DNA of 64,000 nucleotides, taken from NCBI GenBank assembly GCA_001606155.1, contig LODT01000029.1, positions 682,001 through 746,000 of the forward strand, read 5' to 3'. Below, in pieces: positions 1 to 12,586 of the stretch; within the stretch, counting starts at the first letter, position 1, and the number at the start of each line of letters is the position of its first letter. The notes below the pieces were generated by a model. The model made no database searches, had not been told where the DNA came from, and saw only the letters and a list, made by a program, of their open reading frames with translations. Both the position numbers and the translations under genes were made by a program. Source of the DNA: Tieghemostelium lacteum. Its lineage: Eukaryota; Evosea; Eumycetozoa; Dictyosteliales; Raperosteliaceae.

Positions 1-2
1 TA

Positions 3-2201
3 CAGGAATTTAATAATAGAAAACAACATTCCAGCGCTGGTAGTAACAGAAACTCAGTATTGATTTCATCAGAGGAATATGAAGATGATCTCTCTAATTG
101 GGATTTGATTAGTAATGAAGAGTTGTTAATGTACTATGGATACTCGCTCAATGAAGATAATGATAACCTTACTTTTAGAATCAAGGTTTATAAATCTGAA
201 AAGGAGTTGATGGAGCTGTGTAAAGATGATCAAGAGGAGTTCCAAAGAGAGATGAAATTGATGAAAACCAAGATTAAGATACTTCAGTCTATTGGTATTG
301 GAATGAATCTGTCTGCGTCTTCAGAAGGAAACCATAAACTGTGTATCAGTGAAGATGGCTATTTTGTAGAGACTCTAACTAGAGACAAACAGTTGGGAAC
401 TAATGTCCTGGAGGTTTGTAGAATTAGTAAATTGCGTGAAGGAGAGTCCTATTTCTATGAAGAGAACCAGTGTTTGACTATGATTAATCCTAGAAATGAA
501 TTGGAGACTCTTGTAAGTCTAAGTAAGAATCTTTTGCAGGTTCTCAATTTGATCTTGAAAAAGGTACATTTGATCAATGATGGTTCTATATGTATAGGTT
601 CTCAAATGTTGTCTACGGAACTAGAGAAATATTATAAACAACATCAGTCCATTGTTGAACAGTCACTTTTGCATGTGTCTACATTAAAGAGCGAGTTTTG
701 TAGATCTGCAAATTCCAGAGCTCTACAGAGTAGCTATGTTAAACCCATTGCTGATATCTATAGAAAATTTGAAAATTGGTTAAAATCAGGTGGAGTGATA
801 TTCCCAAAGATTCAAATTGCAAATTTCAATGATTCCACTGGTAGAGGTGTTATAACTACCAAACGTATTGAAGAGGGTGAAGCTGTCATACAAGTTCCCA
901 AAAACTATCTGATAACAGTTGACGTTGCAAAATCACATCCAGTGTTGGGTCCTATTTTTGCAGAGTTACATTTCAATGATGACACTGTACTCTTTCTATT
1001 CCTCATCTATGAAAAAGAGAATCCCAATAGCTTCTGGAGACCTTTTTACGAGACTTTGCCATCATATTTCACAACATCTATAAATTACAGTGCAACTGAG
1101 CTTTTGGAATTGGAGGGAACAAATCTCTTTGAAGAGACATTACAGGTGAAACAACAGCTACAATCATTCAGAGACTATCTATTTCCAGAGCTTTCTAAAC
1201 AATTTCCTGATGTTTTTCCAGAGACTTTGTACAGTTGGGAGAATTTCTTGTGGGCTAGGTCTTTGTTAGATAGCAGAGCTATACAGTTAAAGATAGATGG
1301 CCAAATCAAGTCTTGTCTAGTTCCAATGGCAGATATGATCAATCACCACCAACATGCTCAGATTTCAGAACGTTTCTTTGATGAAGAAACCAATTCATTT
1401 AAGATGATTAGTTGTTGTAATATACCTGTAAACAACCAGGTATTTTTACATTATGGTGCACTTCAGAATTGGGAATTGGCTTTGTACTATGGTTTTGTTA
1501 TTCCTAATAATATCTATGATAGCTATCACATTGGATTTGAATTGGACAGTGAAGAGATGGAACATGAACAAGATACAGAGGTAAAGAAAGAATTTGAATT
1601 GTTAAAGAAGAAAAAATTAAAATTACTAGAGGATCACAACTTGTCACTGGATTCACATTTCCTTAGAAAGGATAGAATTCCAAGCAAGATATTTGCAGCT
1701 CTCAGAGTGGTATTGCTCTCTGACAAGGAATTTAATCCACATGTTGATATATTCAATCCAATAACTCGAAGAAATGAAGAAATTGTTTTACAAACACTCT
1801 ATGGATTGGTTTTAATGCTACTAAAGAGATTTTCATCAACCTACCATGAAGACAAACAGCTATTGGAGAGTCTAATTGAACAGCAGCAACAAAATCAAAA
1901 TATTAGATCAAGTGAGGATTTGGAAGATGATGAAGAGGATGAAGATGAAAATGTAGATGAACCCAATGATATTAGATCAACTGAACAAATGTCCATGGTT
2001 CTTCAGTATAGAATTGAACAAAAAGAAATATTATCAATGTCTATTGAGAAAATTGTAGATATCATGAAAGAAATGTCTTTTGAAATACCCCAGAGTCCAA
2101 GTGATGTCAGTGATAATGATTTAGACAGTCAAGAGGAAGAAGAGGAGGAAGATGATGATGAATTTTATAGTGATACCAATGATTCAACTGATGAAAATTA
2201 A
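3..2201 (+). CDS. SET-domain protein methyltransferase, 5' end outside window
   Basis: The frame is open from the first bases of the window to a TAA at 2199-2201, so the true start lies upstream; about 732 residues are visible. The first ~260 residues are charged and helix-prone with no recognised domain. A split SET domain of the SETD3/SETD4/Rubisco-methyltransferase type follows. Its N-terminal part includes GRGVITTKRIEEGEAV (about visible residues 279-295), then comes a helical insert, then the C-terminal part with MADMINHH (about 440-447) and FLHYGALQNWELALYYGF (about 479-496). In this family the N-H pair and the tyrosine bind S-adenosylmethionine and the target lysine or histidine. The tail is very acidic (runs of E and D). 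The family methylates non-histone proteins such as actin or translation factors; the substrate here is unknown. The last ~130 codons were copied into the spacers of the neighbouring tandem array. Confidence 0.85.
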   Translation, partial: QEFNNRKQHSSAGSNRNSVLISSEEYEDDLSNWDLISNEELLMYYGYSLNEDNDNLTFRIKVYKSEKELMELCKDDQEEFQREMKLMKTKIKILQSIGIGMNLSASSEGNHKLCISEDGYFVETLTRDKQLGTNVLEVCRISKLREGESYFYEENQCLTMINPRNELETLVSLSKNLLQVLNLILKKVHLINDGSICIGSQMLSTELEKYYKQHQSIVEQSLLHVSTLKSEFCRSANSRALQSSYVKPIADIYRKFENWLKSGGVIFPKIQIANFNDSTGRGVITTKRIEEGEAVIQVPKNYLITVDVAKSHPVLGPIFAELHFNDDTVLFLFLIYEKENPNSFWRPFYETLPSYFTTSINYSATELLELEGTNLFEETLQVKQQLQSFRDYLFPELSKQFPDVFPETLYSWENFLWARSLLDSRAIQLKIDGQIKSCLVPMADMINHHQHAQISERFFDEETNSFKMISCCNIPVNNQVFLHYGALQNWELALYYGFVIPNNIYDSYHIGFELDSEEMEHEQDTEVKKEFELLKKKKLKLLEDHNLSLDSHFLRKDRIPSKIFAALRVVLLSDKEFNPHVDIFNPITRRNEEIVLQTLYGLVLMLLKRFSSTYHEDKQLLESLIEQQQQNQNIRSSEDLEDDEEDEDENVDEPNDIRSTEQMSMVLQYRIEQKEILSMSIEKIVDIMKEMSFEIPQSPSDVSDNDLDSQEEEEEEDDDEFYSDTNDSTDEN

Positions 2202-2306
2202 TAAAATATAACTTATAATCCCACGTTGGAGTAATATTTTTTTGATTTTTGTTTTAATAGGTTGATATAAAATAGAATTTCTATAAGATTAAAATTAAAG
2301 ATGGAA

Positions 2307-2620
2307 TTAAAATCCACTTAATCCTCCATAATGCCAGTTTAGTGAAACTGTATCAGTGGGCAATGGAAGACAATCACTATAGATATCACAATTAAAACAA
2401 ATGGAAGACTAATTACATGTTATTTCTTTCAGATTTTAGACTAGCATTTTCCTATTAAATTTATTTAAGTACCCAAAAAGGTAACAGGTGCATATGGTGT
2501 ATTTAAATCTTCATTGAATGTTCCATAACCATTTGGTCTAATATTGAAATTTGTGGTATAATAGATGTGACTAGGACTATTTAGATTGAGAGGAGTTAAA
2601 TCGAATTGATTATCAATATT
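2307..2620 (-). pseudogene. Two short exon-like coding remnants of an unrecognised gene
   Basis: On the minus strand, 2465-2620 reads as about 50 open codons ending in ...NTPYAPVTFLGT-stop. Positions 2307-2405 read as 32 codons ending in ...SLNWHYGGLSGF-stop, directly after an AG acceptor. Composition and codon use look like coding DNA, unlike the surrounding AT-rich sequence. A GT donor within or at the end of the first piece could join the two, but only a poor donor (GTTACC) keeps frame. No 5' part is present before the neighbouring giant gene. I read this as the 3' remnant of a gene, or the end of a gene I cannot assemble. I recognise no family. Confidence 0.4.
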
Positions 2621-2788
2621 TCAAATAGTTGCAATTTAGTTAAATTTAAATTATTTATTAAGAGTATTCAGTACTATAGTAATAATATGTAAAATGGATT
2701 GATTGTATTTCTATAGTAGAATTAAACAATCAATCATAAAGCATAGTATATTTATATATATATTTATAATTATGATTATTTTATTATT

Positions 2789-5700
2789 TTATTGTAGTTT
2801 AATTATTTTTTCAATGTCAGAATAGAGAATAGAGTTAGATCTTCTCAGATTTAGATTTTTAAGAATGAATTCAAATGGTTCATTGTTGAATTTAGAAGTG
2901 ACAACCTTATTCCAAGGCTCTTCAGAGATTTCAATTGGTCTTTTATCTTTTTTCTTGATGAAACCATTTGAAGTGAAAATGTTGTTGAGATGTGGGTGTT
3001 TCTCTAAGAGAGTACTGAGAGAATATTGGTCAATTTCTAAAACACCAAGAATAGAGTATATTTGTGAGATATTATCTGTGTGGAAATATTTTGAACCATT
3101 CAAAAGAGTGATTTGATTGAATATCAAATCTACACTCTTGAAATCTTTGATTTTACTTGGTAGAGGTGTGTGAAGACGTCTCAGAAGATCAATTTGTGTA
3201 TTGGACATGATTGGAGAAACTTGATGAAGAGATGCAATTATACTCTGAAGTGGTTGATCTCTTAGAATTGGTAACAAATAATTGGCTTCATAGGAACTGA
3301 TGAATATCACAACAGGGTTGTCTCTCCAGAGTACCAATATATAATTTGGAGTCTTTAGATATTGGTCAAGTGAGGTATAGTCCGATGTACCTTCTAATGT
3401 GATTGTTTCAGTGAAGTTGTATGAACATCGAATAGAAGGATCCCAGCCAGACACAGTGGGTCCAAACTGTTTACTGATAGAGGTGTTCTTGTACATTTCA
3501 GAGATATAGAAAATCTCAAAATTGTTAATAGATTCATTTGGTTTTGTGCACAGAGTCTCTAGATGTTTCAATGCTGAATATTTGTTTTTTGCAGGTTCTC
3601 TAGCAGTTGGTAATTGGACGATATGCTCTCTTTCTTGTTCAATTTCACATTCTCTTTCCTGCTCTTCATCAGCACCTATATTGGAATATGTATTAACTTC
3701 AGAAACATAATTAGAAGTAACCTCCATAATATCGTTATGTAATTCATCCAATTTTTCAGTAAATTCCTGTTCAGCAATTTCCAATACTGATAGACATTTC
3801 ATCTTGGAATTTACAGAACTATAGAATATGATTTCTCTCAATTCTGTCAATGTGTAGTTAGCTCCATACATTTCCTCTAAATTCACTTTTTCAGGGGAAC
3901 TAGATAATTGTCTTAAGGTCTCTGGGTGGGATTGGAATAATTTAGTTGCCAAATGAGTTTGGGAATACATTATACCTTGTGTGGCCCACGATTGGAATGC
4001 ATTGATATTAGATTGAATAGTATTCTTTGTTACAAATTGTAAGATCATTTGAGGAGTGATAGAGTTTAGGTTTGGAGTCTGATTGAATTGACTGAAATTC
4101 AATTGATCAGAGACAAGGAAACTGATGGTTTGACCATGTCCAAACTTTCTTAATCTGAGGATACCATGTAAAAGTTTCTCTTTGGTAAGATTGAGACCAA
4201 CAGTAACACATGCATGTGTGTCAATTGGGAATTTGATATCAACACCTCTGGTATGGTAATCATCAAGATAGGTTACTACTCTTTTGAGGTTATTGACAAA
4301 TGGTGAGAGATGGAATGGGTATTTTCGACCAGATCTATCAATAGCTGTCAAGAGATTGTTTTCAAAGAATAGTGCTCCATCAATGTATGATGGATCTGAG
4401 AACCTAACCAGAGTCTTGCAACTTCATCATTTGATTTACCAATCATAAGTGCACCAGTATCAATGAGAACTTTAGCTTTCTTACCATTATTCTCATTAGA
4501 AATCAATTTCTGCATGATGGTATTCTTGTTTACAACTTCAACTGGTTTTGGTAATTGTTGAGATAAGACATAGTGAATGACTTCGAAATTAGTGTATTTT
4601 AGTTCTTCCATATCTTGTTGTTTGATGTTTAGTGGTAATAGACATCTGGTATCATTGGTTCCACTGAATCCAATGGTGGTGAGATTTTCTTTTTCAGAAG
4701 AAATATCCCATGCATTGGCCAATAGTTTCTCTGGGAAACATTTGGTTTCATAAGGTAGAACCAATGATGACAAGTAGTAATTGATCACCAAGATATTGAA
4801 TTTGAATATCTTATAGAGCTTGTTTAACTGTTCAGTATTTGATAATACAATGGAATAAGATGATTTGTATTCAGATGGAATATTGATTTCTTCTTTTACC
4901 CAATCTCCATAGATCTTGTTTGCATGTTGTTTTTCTTTTTTGATGAGATATTCAAGAGTGTCAACAAATTGTTTGTGAGTCAAACCTTGGTTGTAGTATG
5001 CCAAGTGAGTGAGAATCAATGCAACATCAGGATGACCATATTCAGCTCTTTCAGAAGGTGTATCTTTGGCACGATAAGGAACTGCCAATTTGGTTCTATC
5101 ATTATGAGTCAATCCAAAGTCTTTGGTTGGTATCTTTTCAAGACAATGCAACAAGACTCCATAAACAAACATACCTCTATAAATTAATGCTAATGTTTTG
5201 AACATATTATCATTAAATCCATTGAGTTTATCAATAACCTGTTCGCTGAGATCTTCTCTTTTGGACATTTCAGATAGGATAGTTTTCTTGTCAGGATCCA
5301 ATTGTTTAACTTTAATCACATATTCTAAAAACTGATCTAGAAGAAGTCTACCTTTATCTGAATTGAGGATTGTGATCGAAGGGAACCCTGAATTTAATTC
5401 CTTGTTGGATATTACAATTTGATTGATACCAATTGCTTTATCATAAGAAATATATCGTTTGAGTTGGATGAGAATTTCTTGAATGATTTTCCAACGTTGA
5501 TTATCTCCATCAAGTGGAATTTTACCTCCAATTGGATAGACTAATTGATATTTATGTGATAGTAGTTCATCACATTCATCGAGAATATCATAAATATTAT
5601 CATTATACCAATTGATAATGTCGATCATATACTTGGATTCATCTTCAAATTTCAATTTCCATTTTAGTTGGAATGATAAGGTGTGTTCTGGTGTTGATAG

Positions 5701-8700
5701 AATGATACCATTGTTATTTTTACATTCATTCAACTGATTCAACATTGTAGAGACTTGGTTTCTATCTAGAAAGTTTCTGTCTCTTTGGTATGGGAACATA
5801 TAGAGTTTTCTATTGAGAATACCTCCCATACGTCTGATAATATCATCTCTTGATGTTTCCAAAAGTGATGGAAGAACATTAACTCTGACAGCTTTGTTCT
5901 TTCTGGAGAGTGCCAAACACATCAAAGGAAGAATTACAGATGTTTTACCTTCTCCCATTTGAAGTTGAGTGCAGATATTCTCTTTGGAGTTCATGAGATC
6001 AATTGCAATCTTTGATTGAATATCTCTGATCATTATACCTTGTTCCAATTCAAACATTAACCATTCAGGATATTGACTTGGTTTCCAATTTCTGTTCAAT
6101 CTTGATGTTTCTAATTCTCGAATAGCATCATCTTTAGAACCTGATTGACAACGTAGTACTTTGTTTATATAGGTTCTCAATAGAATATAAGAACCAATAC
6201 ACTTGAATAATGGAGATTCAATATCACCTTTACCAATTGATTCCAAATAGTATTTAAAAATACTGGTTTTGGTTGAATGATTTTCCAAACCACAAAATCT
6301 AAATGTTTTTGAGAGAATTTCATCACTTTGGAAAGCAGTCATTATTAAATCCCAAACTTCAACAGATCTTTCAGTAGCAATACGATATACCTTTTCTAAA
6401 TTGGTGTTATATTTTGTACTAAGATCACTCTTTGGTTGCTCAGATAGTTTCTTTTTAAGAGATTCTAAACTTTGTTCTAGATCCTCATGAATGTGAGTTG
6501 ACATTTGATCTCCTGCTTTAATAGACTGTAGGAATCCTTGGCAATTAGGTGACAATGTTGAAGGCTTCAATTTAACCAAACATTCACTTAATAGATTTTC
6601 AATTTCCTCGTCCATACCACTATCAAACAAATTCAAGAAATAAAGTGAATAATTTGAAAGAGTTTGAATTTTGACCAATGGTTTCAGCAGTGGTTTAGGT
6701 GTGTTAATAAGTTGAGGTGAAGGTAAAAATAGATATTTCAGTACTGATTCAAGGGCAGGTTGCTTTGCAAATGTCTTTTTCTTCTCTTGTCTCAAAATGG
6801 CATCAATAGAATTGATACTTTCTAAGAGTGGTGTGTTATTCATCCATTTAGTTACCAACTTTTGCAACTGGATAGAGAATTGTGGATGGTTTGGGAATGA
6901 TTGAAGTTTAATTGGAACCTGTCCAATATCTTTTTTCTTCTCCCAATATTCATTATCTACACTAAAGTTGGTCTGGAAGAAAAGCGAACTCTGTTGAGGA
7001 TTTTCAAATTTGATGTGCTTGTTTATAAGATTATTAATTTCCTGAGCATTAAATGCAATTAAAGGTGCTGATACACCGTGTACTGCTGGTGTCTGAATGG
7101 GTGATATTTTTCTATGAGCAACACAAGCCAGAGAATCAAAGTAACCATCTGGAATTCTAAAATGTTTGTTATTTAAGTTTTTTGATATTGAATTCCAATT
7201 CCATTGTAGATAAGTGAACAGGTACTTTAGAGAATTCATACTGTATTTGTTGATAGATGTCATATAGGCAAGATTATAGAGAGTCAGATAATAGTCACTT
7301 GGTGTTACTGTAAAATCAATACAGTTAATTTTATCAATATTATCTTGTTCTCCATTAATTTTTTTGAACCTATCGTTCGAACCTAACAATATAAATTTTA
7401 CGAAACCATTAGATAAATTGGTTGGTAGATGATTCATTAGTTTAATGGAGAGACATTTGGTATCTATTGGCTTGGTTCTGTCAAATTCAACTTTGAATTT
7501 GGGTTCGTTGTTATTACTTGTCAATATATAATCATTAATTCGAGTTAGATGAGATTGATTCTTAATGGATAGTCTATAATGATTTTCCATTAATTTATGA
7601 TTATTCAATTCAAAATCACCTAAGGGTTGATTAGTAGACTTTGGTGTACCAAGGTGGAGGAATTTCAATTGTTTGTTATTATTTATGATGTGTTTGGTCA
7701 ACAGGTAGAAGGATTCATAGGCAATCGATGGATGGAGTAATTCATTCCATTCAACATTTTGGAAATGGAATTGACATGTTCTCTTGGGTGACAGTGAACC
7801 AATGTCCTTAAGAATTATTTTACATTCTTTAGATAATGGGATATTAGATTGGTAGTGATTCAAGGCTTGGATTGATGATTCTACACCAGTTAGACCTGTG
7901 AATGGATCTGGAAGTGTTGATGATGTTGCTGCATGTAAATAGGATAAGAATATTTGGGGGAGGATATCATTACTTCGAAGAAGAGAGAACTCATTGTCAA
8001 CATCATAACAGAATAGTGCTGAATTTTTAGGTACCTGAAAAGTGGATATTGTTACGTGGTGGTGTGCAAGTAAATTTCCGTTTATACGCTGGTTGTTGAT
8101 TTTCACAATTGTGCTATTTGGAATAATTACTTTCTTCTTGGTCTGTTTCTCATCAATGAGAACTAGAATGGATTGGAAACCAATTAGAGTACCTAGGTAT
8201 TGGTCTGGTGAAACATTGTATCCTGGATATTGGTTAGATCTAATCTTACCATCAGATAGAGTAAAGTCTAAATTATAACAAGAGAGTTTCACATTGATTT
8301 GATTTGTTTTTATATTCTGAAAAACTTCTAGATTGGTTTCAGAAAATTCAATTGGTTTAAATACAGCATGAATGTTTTCAAAATCTGAAGATTTGAGGTT
8401 CATAAGATAGAAATCGTTTTCAGATTCCAATAATTTTTCCTTCAGTCTATAGGTATATTTAATTGGGTCGTGGAAGGACTTAAAGTTCTTGGATCTAAAT
8501 TCAATTGTAAAATTCTTTGGATCGTACCAATGGCTGTACTCATTCACCAAAGTGTTGCAAATGAGTGATTTGAAGTTACTACTTGGTACCAGGTAACGAA
8601 CTTCATTGTTCCAAAGTGCCTTTATACCATACGAATTTTTACCAACACTGAAGAACTCGTAGTGGCAATCATAGTATTTATCAACAGTTTTCCATTTACG

Positions 8701-11700
8701 TTTATCAACAATACGTACTTGTAAAATTGTCAATCCAAATAAACTATTATATATAGATGAATTTTCAATTTCTGATGGTAATCTTGAAATTGGGTTGAAA
8801 TTAATTAAAAATTCACCATTTTGTAGATTGATTGTGATATTGTATTTTTCATTAGCCACTTTATCAGTAACGATATAGGTGATGCAATGTGAATTATTTG
8901 AGACCAATTTATAAATACAATCTGATCCTCTATTCCAATATTCTGAAATGAATTGGGGTATAATTGTGAGATTACCTTGTAATGTTTTGACCACTGTTGT
9001 ATACTGTTTCAGTGATATTCTTTGTACTTCTGATATTAACTGTTGGAAAACTACTGAATTATCTTGAATTGCCATCTTTCCATTTACAATCATGGTATTG
9101 GCTTTCAAATAGACAATTGATCTAATATAATCTATAGTTTCAGTTGGTGCATCTTGCATATCAATATTAAAAGTCAACAATGAACATATACAAGCATACA
9201 CCATATTGGTCTTTAATTTCTGTGATTCTAGAGAATTGGAATTTTGAATTAACTTGTGTAATGTTGACATCCAATTTTGAGAAATCTCTCTACATTTAAT
9301 TAGACATTGAATAATATCTTTCTTTTTGTTGTTATTGTTATTGTTGTGATTGGATGATGACTTATCAGTATTCAATAAAATCAATAGAATTTTAATGAAT
9401 GTCAACATGGAGTACTTGGATTCCCAATTACCTTTGATATTATCAAGGTTTTTTCTAATGGAATCAACTAAAAGATGTGTGATAATAGGATCTCTAGTAT
9501 CTAATTTCCAAGGTCTAACATTATTATTATCAGGATTAGGACCAACTTGATAAATTATTTGCATAATTAAAAGATAGGTTTCAACTTGATTGAAATCTAA
9601 TCTTTGACCATCAAGAGCTCTGATGATATTTCTAATCTGAAGATTCGAACCACATCTCATTATACCAAAATCACAGTATTGGTCTGGTGTCATTATTGAT
9701 ATTGGACAAATATTCTGAGTTGCAATAACTTGGTTTTCAGTGATATCACTGCTATTGAGAATCCATTGTAATGGGTGTTCTTTCTTGCTGTTGTTACTAG
9801 AAACAATACAAGGAATGGTATAGACAATGTTATTCAGATTCCAAGCATCAATTTTTGGTATTTCCAAACTCTGTGGCCAACTATCATCACCAATATAGAA
9901 GCCACTAGTTCTCTTATCAGTAGGCTTGATAACAGCATCTAGAGTTGATGTAAAAACTTTACATTTTTTATATCTTGTGGCTATAAATGGTTTTGTAAGA
10001 CTACCAAGATAGACAATTCTTTGGTCTCTGGTTTTTCTATTTTCAGGGCGAATCCAAAATTCACCTGGTACTTCAATGGGTTTAGGCTCAGTAAAGAGGT
10101 CTATCAATACAGCATAGGCATTTGTAACTACAATCAATTCACTTGGCATGTGTTTTTCATACATAAGAACATGTTTACCTACCTCATCACGAGGTAGATA
10201 ATCCTCATGAATTAATATATTTTTCTTCTGTTCTTTAGTTATTAATTTCATTTGTTCCATTTGTACTTTGGGATCTTTGGATTGTTTGATTGCCAATTGG
10301 AATTTAGCTATATTGTCTCTTATGGATTGAGATGCATTTTCGAATTCACTTTGTTTATTCGTTCGATTGAGAACTTGTTGATCTATTAACTTATTCAATT
10401 TGGTTTGGTAATGGTGTAACGACCAGTTATAAGCAAAACCTGTATTACTTGTAGAGAACAAATCTTCATTATCCTGAATAGCATCTTCAAATCTATTCTT
10501 AAAGTAGAACTCAATTTCATTCAATAAATGATATTCGTGATGGTACTCCAGTAACAGTCTGTCAAAGACACCAATGTTCATATACGGTGGATGTTTATAA
10601 TAGATCTCTGAAGATTCTCCATTAAAATTCAAACTAGGTATATGATCAATGATAGCCACTATAGCTACACATGTCAAGATCATTTTACTTCTGAGTTTAG
10701 AATCATTCTTGTAGGTATTCAATGCATATTCTTTATACAATTGCAAAATCTCCAATAATTGACGACCATAATTAAAATTCTTCATTAATTCAATTCTTTG
10801 TTTCCATAAAACGGTAGATACTACATTTTCAACAGTATGTAATATCAAATCGATATTATACTGAGGGATTACATTTCTATTTGGAAGAAGTTGTTTTAGC
10901 TGAGGAATCACTTCCTTTGCATTGGCAACATTGAGTAAAGGTTCCAACTTTGTCATGGTTATTGTTGGTTTCGATTGCTCACCTACCACATCATCTTTTG
11001 AAATTTCATTCATGTTCTGTAAAAAACCGTCAAAATCATGAACAATGGATGCAAGATTTTCTTTTACACTGAATATTTTTTTGATTGTATTAGATATTAA
11101 ACCCCTTTTAGCCCATTCAATAGAGCTCTCTTTCCACTTTTGTTCATTGCTCTTAGTTAATTTACCAATAACCATATAAGTGTTTTCCATTACCCTATCC
11201 ATAAATTCAATGAATTCTGGGTGGTTAATGAGAGATGAATTTTCTTTTAAACTTTCTAGTTTCCTTATTCTACTGGCTAATTTCAATTGAAGTTCATGAA
11301 TATCATTAATTTGAAGATTATTATAGTTTTGGTCCAAAATTGCAGTGAGAAAGTCTGTGATTATCAGCTTATACAGAGTAGTGCTGTGGCCAGGTACAGG
11401 ATCTAGTTTGGCAAATAAGAAATGTATTGAAGCCTTTAGCCCAACCCATAGTGGTGACCTACGCCATATCTGTTTATTTGGTACCATAAATCCTTGAGTA
11501 GATAATGATTTAAAGAATACTGGTGAAGTTCTATCAAAATCCAAAGCATCAGTTGGTAGTAACCATTCAGTGATTGCAGTAGGAAATGGTGAATATCTGT
11601 CATCAGATGTTTCCACATTACCTTTCTTCACTTTAGTTTGACAGATATCTAAAGTAGTTTCCAAGTTTTTCAAAAACAATAGATTTTCAATAAAATCATT

Positions 11701-12108
11701 ATCTTGGATAACAGTTAGTGGAAACTTATAACTATGTAATGGTGTTATCATATTATACTTCAAATCAGTTGCTTGGACCTTTGGGTCAGTTGGGTGTATT
11801 TGAATGACACTAACCAGTACATAGTCAGGATTGTCATCACTGTGAAATACCAACATACAATTTGATTGTCTAATGTGTATAATAATTGGTGAATTAAATC
11901 CTAAACTAAAAAGATCTTTCATTTCCTTTACAGTTTTTAATTTATCAGGATTCATATATTCGAAAGCTTTAAGAAGCTTCTCAGCTATATTAAAATCAAA
12001 TCCACTAGATTCTGCAAAATATTGAAAATAGCTTTTAATCCTTGCCAATATTCTCGTTTCAACATCATTATCGATCTGTTCCCAAGACTGAGGTAACCCT
12101 CTAGTCAT
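2789..12108 (-). pseudogene. DUF6606/DUF3638/DUF3645 giant protein, copy 1, frameshifted
   Basis: This is the copy nearest the SET gene. The upstream part (4348-12108) starts at an ATG with MTRGLPQSWEQ and runs 2,586 residues; the remaining ~520 codons (2789-4351) continue in another frame. Against copy 3 one A is missing at about 4400 (gagaacc here, gagaaacc there). After ...ARLWLG the frame runs into a stop about 17 codons later. The downstream part opens with TTG, not ATG, so it is a tail rather than a separate gene. All family marks remain: P-loop QMGEGKTS, DECDEL, VPYRAKDTPSERAEYGHPD, YLDDYHTRGVDIKFP. The truncated product would keep the P-loop and DUF3645 core but lose the C-terminal helicase-like segment. 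It may be a recent pseudogene, a gene for a shortened protein, or a sequencing error. The rest of the copy shows no other break. Confidence 0.8.
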
Positions 12109-12360
12109 GAATAAATGTTGAAATATCCTATTCTCCCTATATCCAATATATTTAATAATCAGTACTAAGGTATAAACATTGTTATTTTTTTATAAATCAT
12201 ACATGATAGATATATAGGTTTTAACAGATATTGATACGATTTAGATGAACTAAAAAAAGTCTTTAAAATTTTTTTTTTTGATTGGCGTTTAGATATTTTA
12301 GGAGATTTCAAGAGTGCTTTGTAAAAATTTTATAAACTCGAAAAAATGAGTGAGAAATGT
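12109..12360 (-). promoter_or_regulatory. Upstream region of copy 1, shared with copies 2 and 3
   Basis: About 250 bp before the ATG of copy 1 is shared, with small differences, by copy 2 (21884-22150) and copy 3 (31936-32190). On the minus strand it holds TTTATAAAAAAATA at about 12185-12198, like the TATA-plus-homopolymer promoters of dictyostelids, and a T/A tract at 12270-12281. No in-frame ATG lies between an upstream stop and MTRGLPQ, which supports that start. Similarity may reflect recent duplication rather than selection. Confidence 0.45.
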
Positions 12361-12370
12361 AAATTGGTTT

Positions 12371-12478
12371 AATGTTAAATATCTCAAACCACTGTAAATT
12401 CTTGATTGATATTGTTATGTTGAGTTTGTCTAAAGTCGTTTGAGAATAATACACATTCTAAATTTGTTTGAGAATAGG
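12371..12478 (-). pseudogene. Relic of FG-GAP gene 3' part at first array joint
   Basis: The plus-strand text (ttaaatatctcaaaccactg... to ...tttgtttgagaatagg) matches 32530-32649 inside the FG-GAP gene, with scattered substitutions and small gaps. It ends where a relic of the SET gene begins, so it marks the right-hand end of an earlier duplicated unit. About 335 bp of the FG-GAP 3' end, including the stop codon, is missing between the copy's upstream region and this relic. The same deletion is seen in the second spacer. Confidence 0.75.
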
Positions 12479-12560
12479 TTTTAATGCTACTAGAGGGATT
12501 CTCTTTAACCTACCATGAAGACAAATAGTTTTTGGAGAAAAAATTGAACAGCAGCAACAA
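12476..12560 (+). pseudogene. Relic of SET gene 3' part at first array joint
   Basis: The sequence from ggttttaatgctacta to gcagcaacaa matches 1808-1890 of the SET gene with several substitutions and gaps. It is joined directly to the FG-GAP relic on its left. On the right it jumps to the 3' flank of copy 2, so about 875 bp of the original sequence between these points is missing. It is non-functional and shorter than the matching relic in the second spacer. Confidence 0.75.
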
Positions 12561-12586
12561 TATCGAATTATGATTATTTTATTATT

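Noticed and set aside
2789-4351. C-terminal 520 codons of copy 1 as a separate gene
   Set aside because: It opens with TTG in the middle of conserved sequence and equals the C-terminal part of the intact copies.
4340-4410. Programmed frameshifting in copy 1
   Set aside because: The intact copies read straight through, and no slippery run or pseudoknot is evident; a one-base deletion is simpler.
8042-8278. Plus-strand frames of 60-92 codons recurring at the same place in each giant gene copy
   Set aside because: They lie antisense within the strongly supported giant genes and recur only because the copies are near-identical.
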